Shown here: in pieces, positions 48,599-58,823 of the stretch | How the letters are laid out: each line of letters starts with the position of its first letter | Position numbering within the stretch: the first letter of the stretch is position 1 | Source: Megaleporinus macrocephalus | Lineage: Eukaryota; Chordata; Actinopteri; Characiformes; Anostomidae | DNA length: 64,000 bases | Direction: 5' to 3' | Assembly: GCA_021613375.1 (NCBI GenBank) | Contig: CM038703.1 | Location: 24,664,194 to 24,728,193 of the forward strand | Translations under genes and position numbers: made by a program | The notes under the pieces: model-generated | Databases searched by the model: none | What the model was told of the DNA's origin: nothing | The model's input: the letters and a program-made list of their open reading frames with translations, nothing else

Positions 48599-48703
48599 AA
48601 ACATGCCAAGGGTCAGGAGCTGTTTGCAAAAGTGTGTGATCACCTGAATTTGCTGGAGAAAGACTACTATGGCCTTGCCATATGGGAGTCATCAACTATT
48701 AAG
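48599..48703 (+). CDS. epb41: epb41 coding exon 3 (FERM lobe A)
   Basis: This 105-bp, phase 0 to 0 exon encodes 35 residues beginning KHAKGQELFAKVCDHLNLLE and ending GLAIWESSTIK. It follows a tttttgtacag acceptor and ends at AAG|GTGGTT. It is the same length as the mammalian exon as I recall it. It forms the ubiquitin-like lobe of FERM. The site reported to bind band 3 in mammals (LEEDY) reads LEKDY here. Confidence 0.95.
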
Positions 48704-48913
48704 GTGGTTAAAATTGACATTTTCCACTAATCCTTTGAGTTAGAATTTGTGTTTCTAAGCCAAGTTTCTAAGGATCATATTGAGGATAAGATCATCTTTA
48801 GAGAGTATTCAATTTATTTTCTTAAGCCTTTTTTTGTTTCCTTTAGCAAAAGCTTTGTATACTGCTTTTGCAATAGTTAAGTTAATCTTTTTTTCTCACT
48901 TTCTCACACTTAG

Positions 48914-48956
48914 ACATGGCTTGACTTTACAAAGGAGATTCGACGACAAATGCTAG
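48914..48956 (+). CDS. epb41: epb41 coding exon 4 (FERM lobe A)
   Basis: A 43-bp exon encoding TWLDFTKEIRRQML plus the first base of a Gly codon (phase 0 to 1). The acceptor is ctcacacttag and the donor is TAG|GTGAGA. It is too short to stand out as an ORF and is recognised by its match to the TWLDSAKEIKKQ segment of 4.1 proteins. Confidence 0.93.
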
Positions 48957-49050
48957 GTGAGAAAATTAAAGTTTGTTACCATTGACTCTTATATTATTTG
49001 ATAGATATTTGAATATATTTTATGAAGGGTTATGGTTTCTGTTCTTTTAG

Positions 49051-49126
49051 GAACCAACTATGATTTCACCTTTAATGTGAAGTTTTACCCTCCTGATCCA
49101 GCCCAGCTATCAGAGGATATCACCAG
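49051..49126 (+). CDS. epb41: epb41 coding exon 5 (FERM lobe A/B junction)
   Basis: A 76-bp exon (phase 1 to 2) encoding [20 protein letters not shown] then SEDITR, a nearly invariant stretch of the 4.1 family. It lies between the acceptor ctgttcttttag and the donor CAG|GTAAAA. Confidence 0.95.
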
Positions 49127-49475
49127 GTAAAATCCTGTTTTTATTGTTTACTACTTCAGTAAAGCTGTAATTTATTTCCTAATCATATACTGACTTCTAT
49201 TGTTTTTATCCTTTCTCTTACCTCTTCTCTACACTAATTTGAGTGTGGACTGAGTTTAATAATGTAATGAAGAGCCTCTCCCTTGATTTTTGTGCTATTT
49301 TTATTTATTACATCAGGTGATGTCATGTACAGCACTACACTGACTATTACAAACATGAATCTAACTTGTTGATGTACTTTCTATATTTTGTAGATATTTT
49401 TTATGTATATATTTTGGTGGTGTTTTATAACCAAATGCAATAGGTTGGTGCTTATTTTTTAGTCCTGGTTTACAG

Positions 49476-49694
49476 GTATTACCTCTGTCTGCAACTACGT
49501 AAGGACATAATGAGTAGCCGACTGCCCTGCTCTTTTGTCACCTTAACCCTGCTGGGCTCATACGCGTTGCAGTCAGAATTAGGGGAGCATGACCCTGAAG
49601 TGCACGGCACAGATTATGCCAAGGATCTTAAACTCATTCCTAACCAAACCAAGGAACTTGAGGACAAAGTAATGGAGCTTCATCGCACCTACAG
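49476..49694 (+). CDS. epb41: epb41 coding exon 6 (FERM lobe B)
   Basis: A 219-bp exon (phase 2 to 2). The frame opens [20 protein letters not shown] and closes [19 protein letters not shown], the alpha-helical FERM lobe B. In mammals this lobe is the reported contact for glycophorin C. The acceptor is ctggtttacag and the donor is CAG|GTATTG. The [12 protein letters not shown] segment is closest to 4.1R (SELGDYDPELHG). Confidence 0.96.
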
Positions 49695-49872
49695 GTATTG
49701 ATGCTTGAATTTGTCCTGTGGTGTGTTTGTATGCTCTGTGTACAAATGTGTGTGAGTGTATGCCACCAAATAATACCTGCTCTGTGGGGGTCTTGATAAT
49801 TGAAATGGATGAATTTAATTTGTTAAAAAATCTTATGTTTAAGTAGGGTTGTTGTCCTTTGCTCATTTCTAG

Positions 49873-49960
49873 GTCCATGAGTCCAGCTCAAGCTGACATG
49901 ATGTTCTTGGAAAATGCCAAGAAGCTTTCTATGTATGGTGTAGATTTGCATCAGGCCAAG
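49873..49960 (+). CDS. epb41: epb41 coding exon 7 (FERM lobe B/C)
   Basis: An 88-bp exon (phase 2 to 0) encoding [17 protein letters not shown] then [12 protein letters not shown]. In mammalian 4.1R the [12 protein letters not shown] part is reported as a calmodulin-binding segment, and it is unchanged here. The acceptor is ctcatttctag and the donor is AAG|GTACAC. Confidence 0.95.
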
Positions 49961-50597
49961 GTACACAAGAATGTGAGAATCCAAAATGTGACTTTCCCTT
50001 TAGGTTTTATTCTCTAATTTATAGAAGCATGTGACAAAAAGGCTGTTACAAGCCTGCACATGATGGCACTTTTGACAAAAGATCATTTGACAATTTAGCT
50101 ATTATACATCCCTGTGAAGTTTGCAATTAAAGACAATTACATTATAACTGTATATTATAATGCAATTTAAAACAGCGTGTCTATCCTCTAGGTCCACGTA
50201 AAACTACAGCGTTGTTTATATACACACATATGAAAGTTAATCAGATGTTTTTCCACCTCATCACTCAAATTTAATACCTGAATTAAGGTCAATCTGATTG
50301 CATCAAGCCATGGATTTAAATAAAACATGTACTTAATTATCCTCAAAAGCAAAATATAGGGCTGCACTGCCTCCTAGTGGTGAATTATTGTTACTGAAGT
50401 GCTATTTTCTATGGAGAGGTGATGCTGTTCAGTGGAATTACCACATTAAAAGTACCAGGCCATTTCCTTACATAGTCATCATTTATTATTTGGCTCATAT
50501 TGTAAATAGTGTAGGTACAATTACAGCAAAGTAATTGTAAAAGTGATCAAAAAGTTAAAAAGAAAAAAAATGATATCTGTCTCATTTTATTTCTCAG

Positions 50598-50750
50598 GAT
50601 CTAGATGGAATTGATATCATGTTGGGTGTGTGCTCCAGTGGTCTCATGGTTTATAAAGACAAGTTGAGGATTAACCGTTTTCCATGGCCAAAAGTACTCA
50701 AAGTGTCCTACAAACGCAGCAGCTTTTTCATCAAGATACGGCCCTCTGAG
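50598..50750 (+). CDS. epb41: epb41 coding exon 8 (FERM lobe C)
   Basis: A 153-bp, phase 0 exon encoding 51 residues of the PH-like FERM lobe [16 protein letters not shown], then [20 protein letters not shown]. All family landmarks are intact. The acceptor is tttatttctcag and the donor is GAG|GTACAC. Confidence 0.96.
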
Positions 50751-50889
50751 GTACACACACACAAAGGACAGCGGGATTCTATAATGTGAATGATTCCATT
50801 CCATATCCATATCCAGAAAGTACAGTTCCAATGAAGTCTAATTTTAACACATTCTACTATTTATTCACAAAATGATTTCTGTGTCACAG

Positions 50890-50987
50890 ATGGAACATTA
50901 TGAGAGTGCCATTGGCTTTAAGCTGCCCAATTACAAAGCCTCTAAGAAGCTTTGGAAAGTGTGTGTGGAACACCACACCTTTTTCAG
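50890..50987 (+). CDS. epb41: epb41 coding exon 9 (end of FERM lobe C)
   Basis: A 98-bp exon (phase 0 to 2) encoding [20 protein letters not shown] then [13 protein letters not shown], the C-terminal helix of the FERM domain. The acceptor is ctgtgtcacag and the donor is CAG|GTGAGA. The following intron is about 10.9 kb and packed with repeats. Confidence 0.95.
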
Positions 50988-51559
50988 GTGAGACAATATG
51001 TGTTTGCAAGTGTTTTTTGGACGATTTTTTGTTGACTTTGCTGCATGGCAGTTGTTCTAGAGGTTTTATTTAAAAGCAAATTGGTATCATGCTGTAGATT
51101 AGGCAGTGGAAGTGGGGTGGGGTTAGGGAGTGGGGAGTGTCAGTTGCTCTGTGGCTCATGGTCCGCGGAGACCCAAGATGATTTTTCAACCAAATTTTTT
51201 TTGGGCCCCTTTAGGTTTGTTTTGTCTACCTGAATACTAAAACCACAACTATGTTGTAAACAGAATACATGTTATAAGATCAGAGCAATGTATGGCTGGT
51301 GCGCTAACTTGGATAGTCATCTAGACTAAGAAGTCGCTCTGTTTAGAGATTGCATTAACATTGGTGCATTCAGAAATTGTGTAAAAGAATAACCATAAAA
51401 GAATAATTCCTGTATCTTAGCACAGCCATTCTAGAACCACGTATTATCATGTGTGAATAGGGAAGGGTCCGGTTCATACCTGACTGCATTATGCCAACTG
51501 TAAAATTTAGTTGAGAAGGGATAATGCTTTTATGCTGTTTTGGGGGGTTTGTTAAGGAC

Positions 51560-51900
51560 CCTTAGTTCCAGTAAAAGGAATCCTTAGTGCTTCAGCATAG
51601 CAAGACATTTTGGACAATTTTGTTTGGGGAAGGCCCTTTTCTGTTCCAGCACAACAGTGTCCCAGTGTGAAAAGCAATGTCTATAAAGGCATAATTGGTT
51701 GAGTTTGGTGTGGAGGAGCTTGCCTGGCCCACACAGATTCATTTCAAATTTCCCATCAAACACATTTGGCTTGAACTAGAACAGAGATTGGGAGCCAGGC
51801 CCACTTATCCAGTATCAGGGTCTGACCCCACAAATGAGGTCATGAATCTGCAAAAATGGTCACAGACACACTACAAAATATTGTAGAAAGCCTTCCCAGA
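51560..51900 (+). pseudogene. Tc1-like transposase fragment
   Basis: cttcagcatagcaagacatt, gagtttggtgtggaggagct and ggcccacacagattc match the middle to C-terminal part of the transposase of the family whose short version lies at 26482. Reading frames are disrupted. Confidence 0.65.
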
Positions 51901-52540
51901 TGAGGAAGCATCCTGTTTTTAGTTTTTATTTAAGCATCCTGTTTTTAGTTTGGTCATGCACTGATGAATTTGTGACCACTGACCTGGTGGGACTGTTTGG
52001 TTGTATTATTTGTATAATGGATCACATATTCTTTAATGAAATCATCTCAATTGTGGTAGACCAGGCTTTGATACTCTTGTAATGTAACTAGGGGTATTTA
52101 TTTAATCCACCAATTAATTAATCTAATTAATTAATTTAGATGAATCAAATTTACCCTTATAAAATATTAAGTTTCTGAGGTTGAGGTTGGTTTGAGTTCA
52201 GGGATCCACACACTGGTAATAATATTGAAAACACACCAAGACTAGCTTATATAAAAGAGGCTTTATTAGATAGATAAACACATCAAAAGGACGTATATAT
52301 ATTAAATAAAAAGAAAAAGAGATAAAAAGCGTGGAAGAAAGGAACCTAGACTAAAAGAAAGCAGAACTTGCTATATAGAATGGAAATATGCACTCTGTGG
52401 AAACGGCTTTTCTAACAACTAGCACTCGGACCAGACCGTGACAGATGTTTGCGCATGCGTGTGCCTTACTGCATTTCAGTCTGTGGGAAGCGGCGGCGGT
52501 CTCGTTGGTGTAGACATCAAAGGCCTCTCCGCTCGACGGA

Positions 52541-52756
52541 GCGACGCGCTGGTTGCCTCGGTGACGGCGGGCCGGGTGGACCTCTACTGCACATGGGCGG
52601 TTTGGTTGCTTCGCGCGAGTCACGTGGTTCGTGCACTTGGGCTGCAGGGCGACGCGCTGGTTGCCTCGGTGACGGCGCGCCGTGCAGACCTCTACTGCGC
52701 ATGTGCGGTTTGGTTAGATGAATGAAGCACGACTCACGTGCGCACGGTGAACCATT
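52541..52756 (+). repeat. CpG-rich 108-bp tandem duplication
   Basis: The 67-bp block gcgacgcgctggttgcctcg...gcggtttggtt at 52541-52607 returns at 52649-52715 with few changes, a period of 108 bp. CpG is far denser here (52440-52760) than in the rest of the intron. It is either an intronic CpG island or part of an unidentified element that starts near 52160. Confidence 0.8.
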
Positions 52757-52869
52757 CACCAAACGAAACTTAACTGAACTTGAGTGACGGGGCTGTGTAG
52801 ACCGTCTCGGCTGATCTTCATTCTCCGTGAAACTACCATCTTGTGGAGCTGTTGCGGGTTGTTGCGGGT

Positions 52870-53450
52870 TACTGCCACCTTAAATTCAACGCTTACTTTA
52901 GTCCACTGATATCTTAAATTTATTCTCACCTTAAATTCACAGAAACCTCCTGCTACTTTAACTACAGTGCTGCCTTAAATTCCCAGACACCTTAAATTAA
53001 CTGCTACATGTTACAATCACGTACTGTTGTGAAATTTTCATCTGATTTAGCTGCTGCATGGCAGTGTAAAATCTAATAGTATAAACTTTGAGTTGGCTTC
53101 AGAAATCCTGTTAATAATGTTGGAAAGTTAATGTGTATGAACTGCTTGATGTTCGTAAAGGTAATGCTGTAGTATATTAAATCTAGTGCTGTCTTAAACC
53201 CAATGCTATCTTTCATCCTATTGTATTCACTTTCTTAAATCCACTATCACTTTAAATTCATTGCTACCTTAAATTATATTTGAAATCCACTGCCTCCTCA
53301 CATCTACTGCCACCTTAAAATCACTTCTACACTGCCATCTTAACTCATTGCTACCTTAAATCCACTGTTACCTTAAATCTCTTGCTACCTTAAATACACT
53401 TTCACTTAAATTTCCTATTTCCTTAAATGTATGGTATCTTAATTGTGACA
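52870..53450 (+). repeat. Degenerate 17-bp minisatellite, forward array
   Basis: Units resembling CCTTAAATCCACTGCTA recur. The clearest run is 53350-53440 (ccttaaatccactgtta, ccttaaatctcttgcta, ccttaaatacactttca). Earlier units at 52870-53340 are more spaced and diverged. A tandem gttgcgggtt pair sits just before it (52851-52870). Confidence 0.75.
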
Positions 53451-53869
53451 TCCCTTGTGACAGTTAAATTTGAATTGTCTTAACATTCCACCATTTATTC
53501 CATCTTTGAACAATCACTTTTGGAAAATCATTGGATCGCTTAGAAAAGCACAAGCATAAATCTACAATATAGGATCTACGATTTTGTGGTTCTATGTCAA
53601 AAGTTCACCTAAAAACACTAATAATGTTTAAAATTGAGTTTATAACTTTTTTGTGGCTGTAGATGTACAATTGTAGTAGACAAAGAGATAAAGCTACTAG
53701 ATGTATAGGATGATACAATATACTTAACATAATGCTGTGTGGATAAACAAGTACTATGATTAAAGTCAATTTCATATGAGATTAAGTAATTTTCTGAGAC
53801 TGCTGTGGTCTGTGGATGTATAGTTAAATGATCTATGTTTACACCAAAAATCTAACGAAAGGTAGTACT
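53451..53869. other. Spacer between mirrored minisatellites
   Basis: AT-rich; nothing recognised. Confidence 0.5.
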
Positions 53870-54010
53870 TTATTTTAGGTAGCACAAAATATCAAGAAGT
53901 GGTCCAATTAAGGTGGCAGAAAATTATAGGTGCTGGTTATCTTAAGGTGGCAGTTCATTTTAGGTGATCAGTGAATAAAAGGTGTCAGTGCGTTTGAGGT
54001 AGCCAAAGAT
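53870..54010 (-). repeat. Degenerate 17-bp minisatellite, inverted array
   Basis: Reverse-complement units of the array at 52870: attaaggtggcag, ttatcttaaggtggcag, ttcattttaggtgatcag, tgaataaaaggtgtcag and tgcgtttgaggtagcc, spaced 16-18 bp. Confidence 0.7.
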
Positions 54011-55010
54011 CATTCCAGGGAACATGGTCTGGGAGCGGGGCAGTCAGGATGGTCGTGTTAAAATCATGAATGACTGTAGGGTCCAGGACATTATCTACCC
54101 ACAAGTGCTTCTCAGGGCCATAGCCCTCCCAGTCCATAAGATATTGCAATTGACGGCCCCTGTGTCAGGAATTCAGTATGCCCCGAAACAGATAGGCAGG
54201 GCTGCCAGCAATATCCAGTGGAGAAGGTAGTTCAACAGATGGTGCTGAGGAATGACCTGCTGGGGACACTGGTTTCAGTAACAAGAGTTTCAGTAACTAT
54301 AACGGAAAGGCAACTGCAGGATTAATCTGTCACAGGATTAATTTGGTCCTAACTATTTAGAAGAAGATTTCAGGCATAAGTCACGTATAGAATGCCAGAA
54401 GAGTTGCCCAGGCCTCAGCGATGGGACATGGCAGCTATGACTGTCAGCTTGGATATTCTGGTAACAGACAGCTCACTGGAGCCGTTACATTCCCGGATTC
54501 CCACGTTTGGTCACTCCCCGGCATCCAGTGCTCTATAGCTGGGACTTCTGAAGGCTCTCTGGACCATGGGAAAAGAGGAGGGTGATAACCCAACATGCAC
54601 TGGAATAAACTCAGTCCTATAGAGTAGAGGGCAGAAAATGGCTCCAATCATGTTGTGAATTACTGCAATATGAGCAGAGAAATCTGCCGATCTCCTAGTA
54701 TAGCCATTTGATTGGGTGTAATAACCTGATGTAAGACTCACTGAGATGCTTAATTGTTTATGGAACGCTTGGCAAACGTGCAATGTAAACTGGGTACCTC
54801 TGTCCAACACAATTTTCTCTGGGAGTCCAAAGTAGTGAAAAACTTCCAAGAAAATGGTTTTAGCAGTCCTCAAGGCAGAGCTTGAGCTTGTTGCATTTCC
54901 TAAATTATCTCCAAGTGTACAGGGGCTACAATAGGGCAGGCGATGGGATGGTTTCATCTGCTTTTCTAGTGTAAAAAGGTGAGAGTGCATCAGCTTTGGT
55001 GATTTTAGAG
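54010..55010 (-). pseudogene. Gypsy integrase and chromodomain remnant
   Basis: From the right, minus strand: integrase core TAKTIFLEVFHYFGLPEKIV, LDRGTQFTLHVCQAFHKQLS, then ISVSLTSGYYTQSNGYTRR, where DRG.QF and the SGY..QSNG box are recognisable. After a gap comes a chromodomain ([20 protein letters not shown], then [10 protein letters not shown]). This is a chromodomain-bearing Ty3/Gypsy element. Frame breaks and missing protease-RT show it is a fragment. Confidence 0.8.
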
Positions 55011-55274
55011 CCAGGTCTATATGTTAGAATGGAATCTAATCTAGTAAAGAAGAGAGCGCTTCGTGCCTGGCAGGGATTGCCATGGTCAGTGGGAATAAGA
55101 ACAGGGTAGTGTCCGCCTTTTAACCAGTGCCTCTGTATACAAAATATTGTATATTATAACATTCTCTACATGTAGTAGCTTTATCAAAAACCTCCCAGAT
55201 GTGTCAGCTTCTATTAGCTGTCCATCTAAACCTACTAAATTACAGAATTTTTTTTAGAAACTGCTTTTCTGTAA

Positions 55275-55698
55275 AGGCTGATTTATACTCCCTCTACGTG
55301 CAATAATGTCTGTGTGCGTTTGAAGCGATATAACCGTCACTGCCCACATACTTCTCTGCGTCAGCTCCGTTGACATGGTTGTTAAGCAACACTTCCAGTA
55401 GAGGGCAGCACGGAGTAAATCAAACATGGTGACTGTGGATAAGCTCGTAGTTCTGTATTTGCTTCAAAAACGACAAAAAACGACTCTCTGCGCTGCGGCG
55501 AACTTACGTTATGGTTAAAATTTCTAACCAATCTTCAACTCTTCTTCGGCATGTTCGTATGGAAATGGTTGCGTCTTGCACTGCCGCCACGATCTGTAGC
55601 GATATTGCTCCATCCCCTCTGTATCCTTAAGCTTTTCGAAAACATGCAACAAAAAGCTCCATGCATATCCGTATTTAACGTTGAGTATAAATGAGCCT
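55275..55698 (+). mobile_element. Harbinger-type MITE with TAA target duplication
   Basis: Terminal repeats AGGCTGATTTATACT and (inverted) AGGCTCATTTATACT, one mismatch in 15. Flanking TAA occurs on both sides (55272-55274 and 55699-55701), as expected for PIF/Harbinger. It is 424 bp with no transposase. Part of it (gacgcagagaag- and cttccagtagagg-type words) is also present, inverted, at about 30060-30275. Confidence 0.85.
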
Positions 55699-55902
55699 TA
55701 AAACTGCTTTGCGACAACACTAGTTGTAAAAAGTGCTATATAAATAAATGTTGATTGATTAAAATCCTTAGATAATAGTCCACTAAAAGTTGGCTCTACT
55801 AAAAAAATAAAGGGAGAAAAAACATTTGTTCCATGGTGCAATGACTATACCCAAACTATGAAACAGACAACACGAGCAGAAATTGGGGCTTGACTAAACT
55901 AG

Positions 55903-56100
55903 TATTCCAGTCTGCCTGGAAGGATAGCCTTATACACTACAGAAAGGCACTAACTGTAGCACATTCATTTTATCTCTCCTCCCTGATTGAAAAACATCTC
56001 TATATTAAACAAGTAACCAGCAGCTACTGATACTATAGTCTACAGTAGTGATCATCTAATGAATTTCGTTAGTAATAAAATTGAAATAATCAGGCTAAAA
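55903..56100 (+). repeat. Dispersed repeat shared with 983-1100
   Basis: attccagtctgcctggaagg followed by atagccttatac, and later aataaaattgaa with aatcaggc, occur in the same order as at 983-1100. Class unknown. Confidence 0.6.
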
Positions 56101-57246
56101 ATTAAAAATTACACAATCACAGTTAGCAACTACAAGTGCACTGTGCACTGTAAACCTGATTTACATCTTCAGCATATTATACTCTCCTTAATTTCCTTAA
56201 TATTATATTATAATTAGCAGCTCCTGTGAAAACTAAAGTCGTTTCCTTTACTACTTCTGCGCCTTGGTACACTATTAAATTTAGCACCATGAAACAGACT
56301 TGTTGGCAGCTCAAAAGGCTGAAATAAAACTCACATCTTGTGGTGCAAGCTAATGCTTAAAAGGAATATGTCTCTTAAAAGGAAAGTTTTGTTATGTCTC
56401 TAGTCTTTTTATAAGATCAAACAATAGCTTGCATCATCTGTTTTCAACTACCTCTGAACTTTTTAAATCCCTAGTAAGTATTGTAACATGTTTGTCTGAA
56501 CCTTTTCTCTTTTTTTAGTAAAATGTCTAAAATAAACAGCTCTCTTTAGGTCTTCTCGCCTAAAATCATACTTTGCTTTTCTTTTGAGCTCCCAGCCACT
56601 TCCCATTTTCCCCTGCCTTCAACCCTGTCACCAAGTTTGTTGTCAGTAAAATCATTACTAAGTATAACCAGCTCCCTCAACCCCCTCCCCATCTCTTGTT
56701 AAAACTTGTCTACTTTGTATGTCTATCAGTCATTACCTTCTGGCCACATCCTCTCGATGTACAAAATATCTGCAGGTACCCCAGTCCTTTTTTTCAGACA
56801 CAAAATATCACAAAAACTATGAAAAATGCTATCACAAAAAATGCTATGTTTAAGCCTCTTAGCATTCTAAAATGTATGATGTAAGCGCTTTGATGTAACC
56901 ATTTCATCCTCCTATCTAAATTGAGTAAGCTGTGCATTGTTGGCTGTTGCATTGGTTGTTTCACTGACAGATCATAAGAAACTTGTTAATCTCTCTAAGC
57001 ACTGTTCCTCCACTTCCACTGTCACTCGGGGTACCATAAGCTTTTTATTGCTCACTATTTGCATGCTTTCTCTAGGCAAGATGAATTTGTCCCTTAGAAA
57101 TCCTCGTCTTAGTAATCTGGAATCATGCCTGTCCTGTTTTTATACAACTGGTTTACTTATCATTGCTATTTCTTATCTCCATAATTTTGTGATCATGCAT
57201 TTTCCATATTCAGTAAATGTATGCTCTGGTAGGCAGCATAGTTAAC
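56101..57246. other. No supported gene
   Basis: Intron sequence. A 102-codon frame at 56937-57245 has no motif and no splice support. Confidence 0.4.
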
Positions 57247-57446
57247 GATAACTAGCCTAAACTGTGCTTTTACTTCTAGATGGTTTTTTTTAATCCCTGA
57301 TGTCATATACAGTATTAATGTGAGGGTGGTGAATACTGAGGAAAGAGATAACTAGCCTAAACTGTGCTTTTACTTCTAGATGTTTTTTTTTAATCCCTGA
57401 TGTCATATACAGTATTAATGTGAGGGTGGTGAATACTGAGGAAAGA
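57247..57446 (+). repeat. 100-bp tandem duplication
   Basis: gataactagcctaaactgtg...gaatactgaggaaaga occurs twice with a period of exactly 100 bp (57247-57346 and 57347-57446). One base differs (tggttt versus tgtttt). Confidence 0.95.
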
Positions 57447-57950
57447 GAGCAAAACGTGTCTTTTTACTAGTCACTGCTGATGTTTACTGACCGCTGACTT
57501 CAATTTGCATGCAAGTATATGGATGCTACAGAGCACACTTGTGATTTCAGTTGTTTCTTTGTCCAAATAATGACTTCCCAGTAAGCACCAGAACCCAAGC
57601 TTTACTGTCTTTTACAGTATATTCTCAAACCTAAAGCCAAACACATATCATCAAGTCCCATGGTGATAGTTGTATGTAATATAAAAAATTAACTGGCTAA
57701 AATGTTTTGGAAAAAATTATCTGAAACTGAGGAACTGTGAACCTGTTGAACAGCATAGATGCTCTTACAGTGATCCTAACTTTCAGTTTATCACACTAAT
57801 ATATATATATATTTCCAATTACCTCACATTTTTAATATTATTTTGGTAAGATTTTTACATTTTTACATTCATGGTTGGGTGATGCCATGATCGTTAATTG
57901 TCATCTTTGAACACATAGTTTAGTATTTTCTAACTGAGGATAAATCAAGT

Positions 57951-58045
57951 CAAGTTTATTTGTATAGCGCTTTTTATGGTGATCGTCACAAAGCAGCTTT
58001 ACAGAAGTTTAAAAACATCCATACACATGCAGTCAGAACATCTGT
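57951..58045 (-). mobile_element. L2-type LINE 3' tail, short copy
   Basis: aagtcaagtttatttgtata followed by gcgctttttat and aaagcagctttacagaa matches the 3' end of the element at 58824. Next to it (about 58060-58110) is a ggtgggggactcgagtc sequence that looks like another transposon end. Confidence 0.75.
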
Positions 58046-58823
58046 CCCCCTGTGACAGAGGTGGGGGACTCGAGTCGACCTCGAGTCGCGATTTTAAGGA
58101 CTTAAGACTTGCTTGATGAACATTGATGAAAGACTTGACTTAGACTAAGCACAGATGACTCGAAATGGCTTCTATTTTTTAATAAATGTTTGTATTTGTA
58201 CACACTGAGAGGATACATATTTTTTACATTTATTTTTCTTGATGATTGGGTTTGTTTTGTTTTGTTTTTGTTGTTTTTTTGCAATGCACGTAAACCTGGC
58301 AACCCATCAGAACGACGCAGACCGACAGAAGCTGACATGTAGCTCCTATCCTGGAGCGGCTACTCCAAACACAGTGACGTCTGGATTTAAGTATGCAGTC
58401 GACAATAAGAATAAAAAGAGAGGAGCAACATGCAGGGTTTGCAGTTCTAAAATCAGCGACACGGCCACCACATCAAGATCAAAATAATTTCATTCATTTC
58501 AGAACCCTCAGAGAGGTCAGTGACTGACTGTTAAGTTGACGTTAATCATTAGCAAAAAAGCTAACGTTAGATTCGGCTTTCAAGTTTCAAGTTGTGAAGC
58601 TGTCAAATCCATTTTGTATTTATTGAGATACAAAACAGCGAATATGAATACAGTTTGACTTCAGTAAAAGGGCAGAACGATATGGTTTAGTTCGTGTGTT
58701 GCTGTAAACATTCTGAAAAGACTATAATTGAGTCTAGCTAGTGCTAGCTATACTGTCTGCAGTTCCAGTGTTAATGTTTAATTTTATTTTAATTTTTAAA
58801 TTTGTCTGTGGTCTATGGTTACA

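Noticed and set aside
52351..52762. Arg/Ala-rich frames in the CpG-dense block
   Set aside because: Several overlapping frames on both strands follow from GC content and the 108-bp duplication.
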